Assembly: GCF_900217905.1 (NCBI RefSeq)
Contig: NZ_OBMO01000027.1
Span: forward strand, 1-50,189
Source of the DNA: Alloalcanivorax xenomutans
GTDB taxonomy: Bacteria; Pseudomonadota; Gammaproteobacteria; Pseudomonadales; Alcanivoracaceae
Direction of reading: 5' to 3'
DNA: 50,189 bases
The notes under the pieces are model-generated. The model was not told the origin of the DNA. It made no database searches and saw nothing but the letters and a program-made list of their open reading frames with translations. Shown piece by piece: positions 50,126 to 50,189 of the stretch. A program made the translations under genes and the position numbers. Every line of letters starts with the position of its first letter. The first letter of the stretch is position 1.

Positions 50126-50189
50126 CTGTAGGAGCTTGCCCTGCAAGCGAATGGTGTTTCACGGCCTAAAGGATTCGCTTGCAGAGCTG
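50126..50189. repeat. REP-like repeat pair at the window end
   Basis: TGTAGGAGCTTGCCCTGCAAGCGAAT and, inverted, GGATTCGCTTGCAGAGCT form a pair about 20 bases apart after ectD. The right copy is cut by the window edge and resembles the pair at position 1. Confidence 0.75.

Overview
The window is dense, high-GC, gammaproteobacterial DNA. It most resembles a marine hydrocarbon degrader of the Alcanivorax/Alloalcanivorax type. This is inferred from the order phoR-phoB / ubiA-ubiC / rubredoxin / rubredoxin reductase, a TRAP C4-dicarboxylate-type transporter, an ectoine hydroxylase, tpm, and many short-chain dehydrogenases, VOC proteins and esterases. No rRNA, tRNA, CRISPR array, prophage or complete insertion sequence was seen. 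About 58 protein genes are supported, most with clear ribosome-binding sites and short gaps.

Layout. 1-3.5 kb: an HdeD-like membrane protein, yaeQ, a GDT1/UPF0016 manganese exporter behind a yybP-ykoY-type riboswitch, and a divergent TetR/DUF2306 pair with a palindromic operator, then slyX. 3.5-9.2 kb: phoB-phoR with a Pho box, ubiC-ubiA, and the rubA-rubB electron-transfer pair with an SCP2-like gene. 9.2-16.2 kb: accessory genes (three VOC proteins, AraC, LysR/isochorismatase, O-methyltransferase), ending in a lower-GC patch holding an exported DJ-1-like protein, a GFA protein and MITE-like repeats. 16.2-20 kb: a MATE exporter and znuBC divergent from znuA around a Zur-like palindrome. 20-29.6 kb: a cellulase-like protein, thrB, an HSL-type hydrolase behind a TyrR-type box, polA, tpm, a bacterial TrmY, a higBA toxin-antitoxin pair and yajQ. 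29.9-35 kb: a large exported VIT-VWA protein with a GlyGly-CTERM-like tail, an SDR with a SoxR-type promoter, a peroxiredoxin, an MscS channel and a GST. 35.4-37.3 kb: a repeat lipoprotein built from a Pro-Asp-Asn linker, a Cys-paired region and eight PVLGD repeats; this is the most novel gene here. 37.4-42.8 kb: DUF3301, an ABC exporter divergent from soxR with a SoxR promoter between them, and an unrecognised three-gene membrane operon. 43-48.9 kb: an atypical HAD protein, dctPQM, and a LysR-SDR pair. 49-50 kb: ectD.

Metal and stress control is a recurring theme. Mn (riboswitch), Zn (Zur), phosphate (PhoB), aromatic amino acids (TyrR/PhhR-type box) and redox stress (two SoxR-type promoters) can all be read from short cis-sites. 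A family of about 25-bp palindromic repeats (core GTGGGAGCTTGCCTGCAAGCGAA) occurs at eight places, including both ends of the window, mostly between genes.

All functions are assigned by reading motifs. No database search was run.
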